Assembly (NCBI RefSeq): GCF_000739085.1
Contig: NZ_CP009110.1
Coordinates: 6,944,001 to 7,008,000, forward strand
Reading direction: 5' to 3'
DNA from: Amycolatopsis methanolica 239
GTDB lineage: Bacteria > Actinomycetota > Actinomycetes > Mycobacteriales > Pseudonocardiaceae
DNA length: 64,000 bases
Part shown: positions 47,737 through 57,576 of the stretch, one piece after another
Layout: every line of letters starts with the position of its first letter
How positions within the stretch are numbered: the first letter of the stretch is position 1
Notes under the pieces: model-generated
Databases searched by the model: none
What the model saw: the letters and a program-made list of their open reading frames with translations, nothing else
What the model was told of the DNA's origin: nothing
Position numbers and translations under genes: made by a program

Positions 47737-47855
47737 GTACTCCCGCCTGTCCTCGGCCCGACCGTTGTCCACGTGCTGTACACGCGGGAACCAGCGTATC
47801 GGTTGATTCACTTCACCCGGTAGCGTGCGGAGCAGGTACGCAGACGGAGGTGCGC

Positions 47856-48131
47856 ATGGCCTGGTTCCTGGTGCAGACGGTTTACGACCAGGGGAAGTAC
47901 GGGGAGGTCCGGCCCCGGCACCGCGAGTACCTCGCCAAGCTCGCCGCGGAGGGCACGGTCGCGGTGGCAGGCCCGTTCGCCGACGACTCGGGTGGCGCGT
48001 TCCTGATCCAGGCCGAGGACGCCGACGCACTCCAGGCCGTCCTCGACGCCGATCCATACGTCGTCGAAGGCGCCCTGGAGAGCTTCACGGTGCGTGAGTT
48101 CAAGCCGACGCTGGGCGCCTGGATTCAGTAG
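47856..48131 (+). CDS. YciI family protein
   Basis: 91 residues. Ferredoxin-like YciI fold with the conserved HREYLAKLAAEGTVAVAGPF and DPYVVEGALESFTVREFKPT segment (Asp and His positions kept). Members include dechlorinating hydrolases and unknown enzymes. ACGGAGG SD. Its end overlaps the convergent PPOX gene by 7 bases. Confidence 0.85.
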   Translation: MAWFLVQTVYDQGKYGEVRPRHREYLAKLAAEGTVAVAGPFADDSGGAFLIQAEDADALQAVLDADPYVVEGALESFTVREFKPTLGAWIQ

Positions 48132-48577
48132 ACGCCGCCGAGCTTGGTGTGGTCCCAGCTGACGACCTTCGTCGGCGTGAACACCAGCCCGACACGCTTG
48201 GCCGCCTGGGCGGCGACCACCTCGGCGGCGAGTGAGCCGCCGCCGTAGCGCTCCGCCATGGCCGAGCCGATCTCCGCGACGGACGGGGTGTCCTCGACGA
48301 TCTCGACGTCGGCCTCGAACTGGACGCCGCGCAGCTTGTCGTAGGTGTCGCCGGTCTCGACGAGCACGGTGGCCTGCGGCAGCCGCCGCAGGTTGGCGAC
48401 CTTCTGCGATTTGCGGTAGGTCCAGGTCGCGACCCCGTCGCCGCGGGGCACATACCAGAGCGGCGCGAGGTGCGGGCGTCCGTTGGGGTTGATCGTGGCG
48501 ACGTTGATGACCTTTTGCTCGGCGAGGAACGCGAGGACCTCGCCGGGGGTCATCTTGATCAGGTCACGGCGGGACAT
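48125..48577 (-). CDS. PPOX class F420-dependent oxidoreductase
   Basis: 150 residues. Split-barrel flavin/deazaflavin fold: KVINVATINPNGRPHLAPLW, then WTYRKSQKVANLRR. Resembles the F420-binding Rv1155-like group. Likely reduces a small molecule with F420H2. The upstream SDR ends 10 bases before it on the same strand, so they form one transcript. Confidence 0.85.
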   Translation of the reverse strand: MSRRDLIKMTPGEVLAFLAEQKVINVATINPNGRPHLAPLWYVPRGDGVATWTYRKSQKVANLRRLPQATVLVETGDTYDKLRGVQFEADVEIVEDTPSVAEIGSAMAERYGGGSLAAEVVAAQAAKRVGLVFTPTKVVSWDHTKLGGVY

Positions 48578-48587
48578 GGGGGCCTCC

Positions 48588-49466
48588 TCAGTGGATCGCT
48601 GCCCGTCCACCATGCCCGGTGATGGCGGCTTCGCGTGCGCCGCGTGCCTTGATGTCCTCCAGCGCGGCCTTGTCCGCGGCGGGGACGCGGGTGCGCGCCC
48701 CGAGCTCGACGATCGGGGGGAGGAACGAGCGGAAGGCCTTGAGCACGCCGACCCACTTGGGCACGTGGATGACGCGGGCGCGCTTGAGGACGCCCGCCTC
48801 GATGTGGTCGAGGGCGACGTTGAGTGGGTAGGTCTTCCCGATCAGGCCGGGCATGCCCGCCCGGAGCTTGCCGAAGACCGGGTGGGCGTCGGCGCTGTCG
48901 ACCAGATCGGTCTTGATCCAGGTCGGGTGGGCGACGCCGACCTTGACGCCCAGGTGGGCGACCTCGGCGCGGAGGCTGTTGCAGAACGCTTCGACGCCGG
49001 CCTTCGCGGCGGAGTAGTTGGCCATCCCAGGGGCGTGGGTGATCGCCGCGAGGGAGGAGATCGCCAACAGGTACCCGCGGCGCTCGATGACGTGGGGCAG
49101 CGTGACGCGGAAGGTGCGCCACACGCCGAGCAGGTCGACCTCGATGACCTTTTCGAATGCCGCGGGGTCGACGGAGCGGACGAAGCCCGTGGTGGCGATG
49201 CCCGCGTTGGCGATGACGATGTCGATGCCGCCGAAGTGCTCGACCACGCCCGCGGTGGCCTTTTCGAGGGCGGCCCAGTCGGTCACGTCGGCTTCCCAGG
49301 CTTTCGCGGAGTCCCCGATGCGTTCCGCGACCTTGCGCTGTTCGTCGGCTTCGAGCCCGACGAGGGCAACCTTGGCCCCCCGAGCCGCGAGACGCTCCGC
49401 GAGCCCGGCGCCAATGCCGCGCGCAGCTCCGGTGATGAGCACGACCTTGCCTTTTACGTTCGCCAT
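48588..49466 (-). CDS. Short-chain dehydrogenase
   Basis: 292 residues. TGAARGIGAGLA, ADVTDW, NAGIA, SSLAAITHAPGMANYSAAK (Ser, Tyr, Lys) are intact. The extended C-terminal segment with KRARVIHVPKWVGVLKAFRS is that of the larger mycobacterial-type SDRs. Forms an operon with the PPOX protein. Upstream lies the long repeat tract. Confidence 0.88.
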   Translation of the reverse strand: MANVKGKVVLITGAARGIGAGLAERLAARGAKVALVGLEADEQRKVAERIGDSAKAWEADVTDWAALEKATAGVVEHFGGIDIVIANAGIATTGFVRSVDPAAFEKVIEVDLLGVWRTFRVTLPHVIERRGYLLAISSLAAITHAPGMANYSAAKAGVEAFCNSLRAEVAHLGVKVGVAHPTWIKTDLVDSADAHPVFGKLRAGMPGLIGKTYPLNVALDHIEAGVLKRARVIHVPKWVGVLKAFRSFLPPIVELGARTRVPAADKAALEDIKARGAREAAITGHGGRAAIH

Positions 49467-50775
49467 GGAGGGACCATATACCAACCTACCGGGAGTAAGC
49501 TACTCCTCAGTAGGGTGTTCTTGGCTGCGGTTGGGCTCGGTTGGGGCTGGGGCTGGGGCTGGGGTTGGCGCTGGCGCCGGGTTGGGGGTGGCGCTGGTTG
49601 GGGGCGGCGCCGGGTTGGGGGTGGCACTGGTTGGGGTGGGCTTGGCTGCGGTTGGGCTGGGTTGGGTTGGCGCTGGGGCTGGGGTTGGCGCTGGGTTGAG
49701 TTTCGGGGTGCCGCGCGAGTGGGTGTTTCGTCGCCGTGTCGGTGGGCACCTGGTGGCCGCACCAAAGGGCGCGCCGTGAACCCGCCGATGGACCCCTCAC
49801 GCTGCTACGGCGAGACCACTCGTAGAACCGCGAGTAGGCCGACTCGCGGCAGCACCGGTGGACACTCCGCAGCCGCACGAGTGGGCACCTCGCAGCCGCA
49901 CCACCGGACACCTCGTGCACGCGGGCGCAAGTGGACATCTCGTGGCCGCACGAGTGCGCACCTCGTGCACCCGCCGAAGGGCACCTCATGACCACGCGAG
50001 TGGGCAGCTCGCAGCCACGCAGTGGACACCTCATGCCCGCAGGCACCAGGGGACACCTCGTAGCCGCACGACCGGGCACCTCGCGGACCCGCCGAAGCGG
50101 ACCTCATGACCGCGCGAGTAGGGCAGCTCGTAGCCACGCCAGTGGGCACCTCGCCCCCGCACCACTGGACACCTCGTGCACGCGGGCACCTCGTAGCCGC
50201 ATGACCGGGCACCTCGCGGACCCGCCGGTGGGCACCTCGTGACCACGCGAGTGGGCAGCTCGCTCACCCGGCCACCAGTGGGCATCTCGTCATGACACGA
50301 GCGGGCACCTCGTAGCCGCACGACTGGACACTCGCCCGATGCGCGAGTGGGCACCTCGTGGCCATGCGAATGGGCCACTCGCCCCGCGCGCGAAGGCCAC
50401 CCGCGGCGCGCCCAGACTGCATCAACCGAACCGAGAGCCACCGCGAGCCCAGTCCAACCCAACCGAGCCAACCCAACCGAGCCAGCCCACCGCCTGCCCG
50501 ACCAAGCCCGACCGAGCCAACCCCGCCCAGCCGAGCCGCCCACACCGCCATTCCAGCCAAGCCCAAACCAACGCAGCCAAATCCGCCAGCCCACACAAGC
50601 CCGACTGAGGTAACCCAGCCCAGCCGAATCGGCCACCATCGCCAGCCCAGCCCAGCCGAATCGGCCACCATCGCCAGCCCAGCCCAGCCGACCGAGCCAA
50701 CCCCAACCGAACCGGCCACCACCACCAACCGAACCGACCGAACCGGCCCACCGCCGGCCCAACCGAGCCAGTCAC
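49467..50775. repeat. Non-coding 1.3 kb repeat tract with three blocks
   Basis: Block 1 (about 49510-49700) is rich in GGTTGGGG, including four GGGG tracts with 2-base loops at 49543-49564. Block 2 (about 49740-50410) holds some 25-30 degenerate 22-25-base units with a GTGGGCACCTCGTAGCCGCAC-like core. Block 3 (about 50425-50765) is CCAACCGAGCC-type, with an exact 32-base tandem duplication near 50621-50684. Both strands stay open across long stretches but the encoded proteins are repetitive and look spurious. No gene is supported. Confidence 0.85.
49543..49564 (+). other. Perfect G-quadruplex motif
   Basis: GGGG four times with CT between (49543-49564). The pattern allows a four-layer G-quadruplex. 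It lies 77 bases upstream of the SDR start on the strand opposite to that gene's coding strand. Confidence 0.7.
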
Positions 50776-51697
50776 CTACTGCGCAGCGTCATCCAGAACC
50801 GCCAGCTCGTCCGCCCCCAGCCGCAACTCCACCGAGGCCAGCAAATCTGCCAACTGCTCCACGTTCCGGGCACTGGCGATGGGCGCCACAACAGTGGACT
50901 GCGCGGCCAGCCAAGCCAGCGCCACCGCGGCCGGGGAAGTCCCGTGCGCGGCCGAGATCTCGTCGAGCGCCTCCAGCACCCGCTCGCCCCGGTGGTCCAG
51001 GTACGCCACCGCCCCCTCGGCGCGTGGGCTACCGCTCGCCTCGCGGCTGCGGTATTTGCCGGTCAGGAAGCCGCGCGCCAGGCCGAAGTAGGGCAGCGTC
51101 GCCAGGCCCTTCTGGGCCACCAGCGGCGCCAGCTCCTGTTCGTACCCGCGCTCCACCAGGTTGTAGTGCGGCTGCACCGCGACATACCGCGCGAACCCCT
51201 CGCGGTCCGAAATGGACAGTGCCTCGGCCAGGCGCGCGGCACTGTAGTTCGACGCCCCCAGGTACCGCACCTTCCCGGCCCGCACCAGCGCGTCGAACGC
51301 GCTCAGCGTCTCCTCCAGCGGCACATCCGCCACATCGCGGTGGGCGTAGTACAGGTCCAGATAATCAGTCTGCAACCGGCGCAGCGAATCCTCCGCCGCC
51401 TCGCGGATGTTCTTCGCTCACCCCCGGCCGCGCCGCCCAGCTGCCCACCTTCGTCGCGATCACCACGTCATCCCGGCGGCCGCGGCGCTTCAGCCACCTG
51501 CCGATGATCGTCTCCGACTCGCCGCCCGAATTGCCCGGGATGCGGGCCATGTACGAGTCCGCCGTGTCGATGAAGTTGCCACCGGCTGCCGCATACGCGT
51601 CCAGCACTGCGAAGGACTGCGCCTCGTCGGCCGTCCAGCCGAACACGTTGCCCCCGAGGTTCAGCGGGAACACCCCGAGATCACCGATTTTCGCCAT
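50776..51697 (-). pseudogene. Aldo/keto reductase, frameshifted near 51415
   Basis: Two fragments. The first (ATG 51697) reads [20 protein letters not shown], then [13 protein letters not shown] with the catalytic Tyr and [11 protein letters not shown]. The second, in another frame, begins [13 protein letters not shown] and runs through YLDLYYAHRD, GASNYSAARL, FLTGKYRSRE to ELAVLDDAAQ. Losing two bases near 51415 accounts for the shift. The intact form would be a 305-310 residue NADPH aldo/keto reductase. Confidence 0.82.
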
Positions 51698-51747
51698 GAT
51701 CCGAACGTAGCGGAATGCCGGCACCCCTCGCCGTAGTTGGGACGGTC

Positions 51748-52575
51748 ATGGCTATCGAACTCGGCAAGATCGGTATCTGGCGCGGCTGGCACCAGCTGAA
51801 CGCGGACCTGGCGCGCGAAGCCGATCGCCTCGGCTTCGGCGCGATCTGGATCGGCGGCTCCCCCGACGGGCAACTGACCATCGTCGACGAGCTGCTGGAC
51901 GCGACCGAGAACATCAAGGTCGCCACGGGCATCGTCAACATGTGGAAGGACGACGCGGCCACGGTCGGCGCGTCCTGGCACCGCATCGAGGCCAAGCACC
52001 CCGGCCGCTTCCTGCTCGGCGTCGGCATCGGCCACCCGGAGGCGACGCAGGAGTACCAGAAGCCCTACGACAAGATCGTCGACTACCTCGACGGCCTGGA
52101 CGAGGCCGGCGTGCCGGTCGCCGCCCGGGCGCTGGCCGCGCTCGGCCCGAAGGTCCTCAAGCTCTCCGCCGAGCGCACCGCGGGCGCGCACCCGTACCTG
52201 ACCACGCCGGAGCACACCAGGGAGGCCCGCCGCGTTCTCGGCGACGGCGTGCTGCTCGCCCCCGAGCAGAAGATCGTTTTCGAGACCGACCCGGAGAAGG
52301 CCCGCGCCGTCGCCCGCCCGACCATCGAGAACCCCTACCTCCACCTCGTCAACTACCGCAGCAACCTGCTCCGCCACGGCTGGACCGAGGCCGACCTCGA
52401 CAACGGCGGCAGCGACGCGCTGATCGACGCACTCGCCCTGCACGGCGACATCGCCTCGATCGCCGCCGGCATCACCGCCCACCTCGACGCCGGCGCCGAC
52501 CACGTCTGCGTCCAGGTCCTCGGCGACGACCCGCTGCCCGGCTACCGCGCCATCAGCGAAGCCCTGCTGTCCTGA
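51748..52575 (+). CDS. LLM-class F420-dependent oxidoreductase
   Basis: 275 residues. TIM-barrel luciferase-like pattern: FGAIWIGGSPDGQLT, ATGIVNMWKDDAATV, GRFLLGVGIGHPEA and DHVCVQVLGDDPLPGY. Matches the TIGR03620-type F420 group. Uses F420 with an unknown substrate. A hairpin terminator follows. Confidence 0.88.
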   Translation: MAIELGKIGIWRGWHQLNADLAREADRLGFGAIWIGGSPDGQLTIVDELLDATENIKVATGIVNMWKDDAATVGASWHRIEAKHPGRFLLGVGIGHPEATQEYQKPYDKIVDYLDGLDEAGVPVAARALAALGPKVLKLSAERTAGAHPYLTTPEHTREARRVLGDGVLLAPEQKIVFETDPEKARAVARPTIENPYLHLVNYRSNLLRHGWTEADLDNGGSDALIDALALHGDIASIAAGITAHLDAGADHVCVQVLGDDPLPGYRAISEALLS

Positions 52576-52593
52576 CCCGCCCCAGACCGCCGA

Positions 52594-52628
52594 AGCCGTT
52601 CCGCCCGCACCAGGGCGGAGCGGCTTTT
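52594..52628 (+). terminator. Terminator after the F420 enzyme
   Basis: AGCCGTTCCGCCC (52594-52606) and GGGCGGAGCGGCT (52613-52625) form a 13-base stem with one G-T wobble and a 6-base loop, ending in TTTT. It lies 18 bases after the F420 enzyme stop. Confidence 0.88.
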
Positions 52629-52739
52629 CTCACTTGATCGTTCCCGACCTGCGCGGCAGAGAGCCAGCACACTGTCCTCCCACCGCCGACCTCGTACGAT
52701 TCGGGCAAGGAAGGCGAACCACAGCTAGGAGGACCAACG

Positions 52740-53763
<1,024 letters not shown>

Positions 53764-53771
<8 letters not shown>

Positions 53772-54942
53772 CCGCGACCTCCCGGTGGGTCCTCACGCGG
53801 GTGAGGGCCCACCAGAGGACCGGCAGGCCGGCCAGCACCACGAGGGCAGGCCAGTAGGCGAACGGCGGCGCGGACTCGGTGTGCGCGTCGCCGAGCAGCC
53901 ACGGCCGCAGCTGCGCCTGCAGCCACAGCGCGCCGTACCCGAACGCGGTCACCAGCAGCCCGCCGACCAGCGGCGTCAGCACCCGGTGCGCCCGCCCGAT
54001 CCGGAACGCCGCGTCCACCGCGAGCCCGACGGCGAGCAGGTAGAACGGGATCGCCGACGCCGGGAAGGTGCCCACGACCAGCAGCGGCCAGATGATCGCG
54101 CGGTAGGCCACGTACGCGGCGGCCACCGCGGTCGCCGCCCACCCGCGGCCGATCGTGTGCCGCGCCAGCGCGAGCACCAGCGCGGAGACCCCGATGCCCC
54201 ACAGCGGGTAGACCCAGTCGGCGATCGGCATCGCGAAGTGCAGCACCGCGACCCGGTCGACCGGGTGCCCGATCTGCTCGGCGGCGAAGCTCAGCAGCGA
54301 CGGCTCGGCCTCCGGCGCCCCGCGCTCCCAGGCCCGCAGGCTGATGATGCCGTACTCCTGCTGCCCGTTCGGGAAGAACGTGTTCTCCAGGAAGAACACC
54401 CACAACCCGGTCAGCACCAGCGTGCGGAACCGGCCCGGCGGCGCGGACTTCAGCCAGCCGTCGATGACACCGGCGAGCATCACCCCGGTGCCGATGTAGA
54501 GCAGCATGTGCGTGGGGCTCCACGCGGTGAGGTCGAGGCCGCTGACGCGGTGGTTGATGACGTCCAGCGGCGCGGCGATCAGGAACATCACCAGCCCGGC
54601 CTGCATCAACCGCAGCGACCGGCGATCGCAGCCGAGCCCGGTGTAGCTGTGGATCGCGACGAGGACGATGACGATCCCGGTGCCGACCGTGTTGATCAGG
54701 TGCGGCGGGGCGAAGTCGTCGCGGATGAACTTGAAGTGCCACGACATGTCCCAGGACGAGCCGAGCACCTTGAAGGTGAACGCGACCAGCCACATGCCGT
54801 AGGCGAACCGCAGCACCCACTCGGGCGTCGGCTGCCCCGGCACCCCGCGCACCCAGTGGGTCGCGAAGAAAAGCTTGGTCTTGCCGATGGGTCCGCGCGG
54901 CACGGCGACACCCTCGGCGGCCCCCTCGAGCGCCTTCGTCAT
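53764..54942 (-). CDS. Multi-pass membrane protein of unknown function
   Basis: 392 residues with about nine to ten helices (INTVGTGIVIVLVAIHSYTG, MLLYIGTGVMLAGVIDGW, LWVFFLENTFFPNG). An SSWDMSWHFKFIRDDF segment and SPTHMLL hold several His, suggesting metal or heme contacts. I do not recognise the family. An alternative GTG at 54957 adds five residues. Convergent with fba, overlapping its stop. Confidence 0.75.
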
Positions 54943-55061
54943 GCGGACATCATCCACGGTCGACAGGGCTGGGCGGAGCGAGATGCCGGAATTTCAGGGT
55001 TCACCCTGAGGCGTGACGCGCTTGCGTCCGCGAGCGGCGGCAGGCATCGTGTCCGCCCGTG

Positions 55062-55145
55062 ATGCCGAAACGTCTCGTCGCCACGGTGCTGATCGCCGCT
55101 CTCGTCCTCCTCGGCAGCGGGGTCCTCGCAAGCCTGTTCGTCTGA
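55062..55145 (+). CDS. 27-residue single-helix peptide
   Basis: An ATG at 55062 gives MPKRLVATVLIAALVLLGSG then VLASLFV. It is a short basic head and one membrane helix. No clear SD; a GTG one codon upstream is possible. Small membrane peptides are common, but this could also be chance. It lies between the membrane protein and the DUF3151 gene. Confidence 0.4.
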   Translation: MPKRLVATVLIAALVLLGSGVLASLFV

Positions 55146-55164
55146 ACGGCCGATACTGGGCAGC

Positions 55165-55572
55165 ATGACGAACCTGCTGGAACCCGACCCCACCCGGCTG
55201 CCCGAGCGCGTGGACGCGCAGGCCGCGATGGACGCCGGCACCGACCCGTCCGACGTGGCCGCCGAACACCCCGACTTCAGCGAAGCCTGGGCGGCGCTGG
55301 CCGAGCGGGCGCTGGAGGTGGGCGAGTTCGTCCCCGCCTACGCCTTCGCCCGCACCGGCTACCACCGCGGCCTGGATCAGCTGCGCCGCGCCGGCTGGAA
55401 GGGCTTCGGCCCGATCCCCTGGGACCACCGCCCGAACCAGGGCTTCCTGCGTGCCCTCGCCGCCCTCGCGAAGGCGGCCCAGCGCCTCGGCGAGACCGAG
55501 GAGTACGAGCGGTGCCGGAAGTTCATCGCCGACTCCGACCCGGCGGCCGCCGCGGCGACCGGCCTCCAGTAG
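55165..55572 (+). CDS. DUF3151 family protein
   Basis: 135 residues. The conserved pattern HPDFSEAWAALAERALEVGE, YAFARTGYHRGLDQLRRAGW and GPIPWDHRPNQGFLRALAAL is that of DUF3151, an actinobacterial cytosolic family of unknown function. Complete and typical length. Confidence 0.85.
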   Translation: MTNLLEPDPTRLPERVDAQAAMDAGTDPSDVAAEHPDFSEAWAALAERALEVGEFVPAYAFARTGYHRGLDQLRRAGWKGFGPIPWDHRPNQGFLRALAALAKAAQRLGETEEYERCRKFIADSDPAAAAATGLQ

Positions 55573-55586
55573 ATCCGGACCATCTT

Positions 55587-56801
55587 TCAGAACTCCCCGC
55601 AGTTGTCAGGTGCTGCCTTGCCCGCGAACCGGCCTTCCAGCCAGGCGAAGGCGGCCGGGTAGCCGGCGACGGCGCCACCGACGTGGGTCGGCACCGCGAG
55701 GGTGTCGAACTGCACGGTGGCGCCTTCGTCGCACCAGTTCCGCGCCATGGTCCGGCCCTGCTCGTAGGGCACGATGTCGTCCAGCGCGCTGTGCACGACG
55801 TACATCGGCACCTCCGGTTCGAGCGTCCCGATCCGCTGCTCCTCGACCACCGACGCGTACGGCTCCTCGGCCAGATACTCGCCGATCGAACGGCCGTCGA
55901 CGGTCAGGTCGGCGGTGCGGGTGAACGCGTGGTTCACGATCGACTCGACGGTGCACTCGTTCTCGACCTGGGCTTCGAGCGCCTTGCCCCGGTCGTTGAG
56001 GACGTCGGTGATCCGCAGCTCGGGGTAGGCGTAGTTGACGCTCGCGACCGCGAACATCAGGAACCCGACCGCGTAGGCGCCGTCCAGGCTGCGGCCGACC
56101 GCGGCCAGGTCCGCCGGCACCGCGCCCGCGTAGGCGCCCTTGAGGTCCAGCTCCGGCGCGTAGGACGGCTGCAGCTCGGCGGCCGCTGCGGATGCGCCAC
56201 CGCCCTGCGAGTAACCGGCGATGGCGACCGGCCCGTCGGCGGGCACGCCCGGTAGCTGCTGCGCCGCGCGGATCGAGTCGAGGACAGCGTGGCCCTCGGC
56301 CTTGCGGTTGACGTACGTGTGCACGCCGGGGGTGCCGAGGCCCTCGTAGTCGGTGACGACCACGGCGTAGCCGCGCGCGAGCAGGCCGGCGATGAACGGG
56401 CCCTCGTACTCCCCGCCCGCGGCCAGGGCCATCGACGGCGCGCACTGGTCGCCGAGGCCCTGCGTGCCGGGCGCGTAGGCGATGAGCGGCCGCTCGCCCG
56501 CGCCGTGCCACGGCGTCTTCGGCGTCAGCACGGTTCCGGTGACCGCGACGGCGTCACCGTGCGTGTCCGTGCTGCGGTACATGATCCGCTGGACGTCGGC
56601 GGGAGCGCGGAGCAGTTTCACCGGGTCGAGGAAGAACTCACTCGGCGCGTGACGGATGATGGCGCCGTTGTCACTCGGGAGGGCGGCCGGCGGATCGTAG
56701 AAGTCAGAGGAGGTCATGGCGCCGGCGGGCGTGGTCGTCAACGACAGCGCGGCGACCGCCGCGGTCACGATCGCCGCGAGCCGGCGATTCGAAAGGCGCA
56801 T
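55587..56801 (-). CDS. Secreted lipase (LIP family)
   Basis: 404 residues. A Sec signal precedes TTTPAGA-M near 26-28. The lipase elbow GYSQGGGA carries the Ser; a later Asp in HSALDDIVP and His in PTHVGG complete a triad. Fits the secretory lipase (LIP, CAL-A-like) family that hydrolyses triacylglycerols outside the cell. The divergent TetR and a perfect 24-base operator between suggest fatty-acid control. Confidence 0.88.
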   Translation of the reverse strand: MRLSNRRLAAIVTAAVAALSLTTTPAGAMTSSDFYDPPAALPSDNGAIIRHAPSEFFLDPVKLLRAPADVQRIMYRSTDTHGDAVAVTGTVLTPKTPWHGAGERPLIAYAPGTQGLGDQCAPSMALAAGGEYEGPFIAGLLARGYAVVVTDYEGLGTPGVHTYVNRKAEGHAVLDSIRAAQQLPGVPADGPVAIAGYSQGGGASAAAAELQPSYAPELDLKGAYAGAVPADLAAVGRSLDGAYAVGFLMFAVASVNYAYPELRITDVLNDRGKALEAQVENECTVESIVNHAFTRTADLTVDGRSIGEYLAEEPYASVVEEQRIGTLEPEVPMYVVHSALDDIVPYEQGRTMARNWCDEGATVQFDTLAVPTHVGGAVAGYPAAFAWLEGRFAGKAAPDNCGEF

Positions 56802-56821
56802 GAACGCTCCCCGGTGAGCTA

Positions 56822-56845
56822 TTTTCCGACAGCTATGTCGGAAAA
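56822..56845. promoter_or_regulatory. TetR operator between lipase and regulator
   Basis: TTTTCCGACA (56822-56831) and TGTCGGAAAA (56836-56845) are perfect 10-base arms around GCTA, between the divergent starts. Confidence 0.82.
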
Positions 56846-56867
56846 GGATTGTGGTGAGGTGGCAGGC

Positions 56868-57518
56868 ATGTCAATGCCCCGAAAGCGTGGCCCCGGCAGG
56901 CCCCGGAAGCTGCCGGTAGCCGATCAGCGCGCGCTCGTGCTCGCCGCGGCGGGGCACGTGTTCGCCACGAGCGGCCTGCAGGGCGCCACGATCGAACAGA
57001 TCGCCCGCGAGGCCGGTCTGACCCGGCAGGCGGTCTACGAGCTCTACGGCGACAAGAACGCGTTGTTCGCGGCCGTGGTCGAACACGCCGAGGAACAGGC
57101 CTACGCGGCGATCGCCGCCGCCGGCGCGAGCGATGCCGATCTGGACCTGAAGAGCTGGGCGCGCAAGAACTACGCGAACCTGTTCGACTTCGTCGCGGAG
57201 CACCCGGACGCGCTGCCGCTGTTCCAGGAAGCCGAGCGCACCGGCAATTTCGCGTTGTCCCGGCTGCGGAAGCGGCTGGCCCTGGTCTACACCGAGGCGA
57301 GCGGGCAGCGATGGGCGGAGTTCGGCGTCGAACCGGGCCGGGCGGACACCGCGCTGGTCACGATGTACTTCGCGATGGTCGAGTCGCTGGTGCGGCTCAA
57401 CTGGAATGGCGACGCGCCGGACCGCGACGCGTTGATCGACCTGCTGACCGAGTTCACGATCGGCGGTGTGCTGCGGCTGTACAGCCAAGCGCCGGAGGTC
57501 ATCGCGCGCGTCCGGTAG
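56868..57518 (+). CDS. TetR family regulator
   Basis: 216 residues from ATG 56868, preceded by GAGGTGG. HTH: LVLAAAGHVFATSGLQGATI then EQIAREAGLTRQAVYELYGD. The basic start PRKRGPGRPRK is an AT-hook-like arm. C-terminal helical ligand domain. Probable repressor of the divergent lipase. Confidence 0.88.
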   Translation: MSMPRKRGPGRPRKLPVADQRALVLAAAGHVFATSGLQGATIEQIAREAGLTRQAVYELYGDKNALFAAVVEHAEEQAYAAIAAAGASDADLDLKSWARKNYANLFDFVAEHPDALPLFQEAERTGNFALSRLRKRLALVYTEASGQRWAEFGVEPGRADTALVTMYFAMVESLVRLNWNGDAPDRDALIDLLTEFTIGGVLRLYSQAPEVIARVR

Positions 57519-57576
57519 GTGTCCAGGATGCGGGAACCGCGGCCGGGCCGGAAGGTCTTTCCGTAGCGTCAAAGGC

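Noticed and set aside
49740..50410. CRISPR array
   Set aside because: Units are contiguous and degenerate with no constant repeat or spacer, and no cas gene is near.
49507..50762. Long repetitive open frames on both strands in the repeat tract
   Set aside because: They follow from stop-free repeats, shift frame with unit length, and have no start/SD support or family match.
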